Source of the DNA: Gammaproteobacteria bacterium | Lineage (GTDB): Bacteria; Pseudomonadota; Gammaproteobacteria; UBA5335 | NCBI GenBank assembly: GCA_011620145.1 | Contig: WOZT01000078.1 | Span: forward strand, 1-6,927 | Direction of reading: 5' to 3' | DNA length: 6,927 nt | Part shown: one piece after another, positions 6,590 to 6,927 of the stretch | How positions within the stretch are numbered: position 1 is the first letter of the stretch | How the letters are laid out: each line of letters starts with the position of its first letter | Notes under the pieces: generated by a model | Databases searched by the model: none | What the model saw: the letters and a program-made list of their open reading frames with translations, nothing else | What the model was told of the DNA's origin: nothing | Made by a program: the position numbers and the translations under genes

Positions 6590-6761
6590 GCGATTCAATC
6601 TCCGAAGTTAAGCACGGTCCTTGGAGTGGCAGCGGGGATGGACGTTCCCGCCGGCCAGCGGACAACTTTCGACGCCGTGTGCAGTCTACACCGCAGGCGG
6701 AATGTGAACGCTGGCGCTTCGAGTTGCTTCCAGCGACAGACAGGGTGGAGGCAATTTTCAG
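6590..6761. other. Divergent intergenic region
   Basis: These 172 bases separate the M48 protease (leftward) from the gene at the right edge (rightward), so promoters for both should lie here. The SDs are visible: GGAG on the minus strand (6603-6600) and GGAGG on the plus strand (6747-6751). On the minus strand TAGACT (6688-6683) is a weak -10 without a matching -35. I found no convincing promoter pair, operator repeat or RNA gene. Confidence 0.5.
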
Positions 6762-6927
6762 ATGAAACAAGCCCGTGATTTTCAACGCTGGCTCTGGATG
6801 GCGGCTGGTCTTTTCCTGTTGGCAATGGGACCGGCGGGTGCGGCGTCGTCGATTCCGCCCCTGCCCGCCGAGGTGCGCGCCCTGGGGGAGGATTGGCAGC
6901 TCCAGGGCAGCGCGCGTTTTCGCAAGT
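6762..6927 (+). CDS. Secreted protein, possibly chalcone isomerase-like (3' part outside window)
   Basis: An open frame starts at ATG 6762, preceded by GGAGG (6747-6751) 10 bases upstream, and runs off the right edge after 55 codons. The first ~28 residues look like a signal peptide: basic start (MKQARDFQR), hydrophobic core (WLWMAAGLFLLAMG), small residues at a likely cleavage site (PAGAASS). The mature start, SIPPLPAEVRAL followed by WQLQGSARFRK, resembles the opening of bacterial chalcone isomerase-like periplasmic proteins, where a phrase like 'G.GRLRW.....YDA.LW' follows. The YDA-type part would lie beyond the window, so this is a tentative family guess. The gene is divergent from the protease. 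Confidence 0.55.
   Translation, partial: MKQARDFQRWLWMAAGLFLLAMGPAGAASSIPPLPAEVRALGEDWQLQGSARFRK

Noticed and set aside
6600..6617. CTCCGAAGTTAAGCACGG, which resembles the GGAAGTTAAGC stretch of bacterial 5S rRNA
   Set aside because: Only about 12 bases match. The flanks do not fold or align as 5S rRNA, and the segment is explained as the SD and leader of the minus-strand protease gene.
5855..6778. A 307-codon plus-strand open frame across the M48 protease gene
   Set aside because: It is the shadow of the protease coding strand: Gly/His/Gln-rich, no domain. It also overlaps the start of the gene at 6762 in another frame.

Overview
The window reads as core chromosome of a GC-rich gammaproteobacterium outside the Enterobacterales. 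The order tolA–tolB–pal–cpoB–queE–queC–tRNA-Lys(UUU) is, from memory, the one found in Pseudomonas and several related orders, and the QueE and QueC sequences resemble pseudomonad homologues. I cannot name a genus. Protein-coding density is high, codon use looks uniform by eye, and I see no transposase, integrase, CRISPR array or phage gene.

Positions 1-3116 (+) hold the end of the Tol-Pal cell-envelope cluster: the last 77 codons of tolA, then complete tolB, pal and cpoB (ybgF). TolA's C-terminal domain, the TolB beta-propeller and the peptidoglycan-binding lipoprotein Pal form the trans-envelope machine that draws the outer membrane inward at division. CpoB links that machine to septal peptidoglycan synthesis. 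Here CpoB carries a clear lipobox, so it is probably outer-membrane anchored rather than soluble as in E. coli.

Positions 3113-4479 (+) hold queE and queC, two consecutive steps of 7-deazaguanine (preQ0/queuosine) synthesis. queE starts on a GTG that overlaps the cpoB stop by four bases, so the envelope and tRNA-modification genes are probably translationally coupled. Four bases after queC lies a good sigma70-type promoter with a GC-rich discriminator, followed by a complete, CCA-encoding tRNA-Lys(UUU) at 4537-4612.

Positions 4613-5290 are the least explained part. They contain a 142-base leader with an inverted repeat and a tandem direct repeat, then a 128-residue three-helix membrane protein that I do not recognise, then a 149-base convergent intergenic gap. 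On the minus strand (6589-5291) is a BepA-like M48 zinc metalloprotease lipoprotein with C-terminal TPRs. Divergent from it, at 6762, begins a secreted or periplasmic protein cut off by the window end, possibly of the bacterial chalcone isomerase-like family.

Apart from tRNA-Lys, the two que genes and the unrecognised membrane protein, the genes are mostly envelope biogenesis and quality control. No convincing new multi-gene system is present. The points most worth a second look are the lipoprotein form of CpoB, the orphan membrane protein with its repeat-bearing leader next to a tRNA-Lys locus, and the unresolved gene at the right edge.
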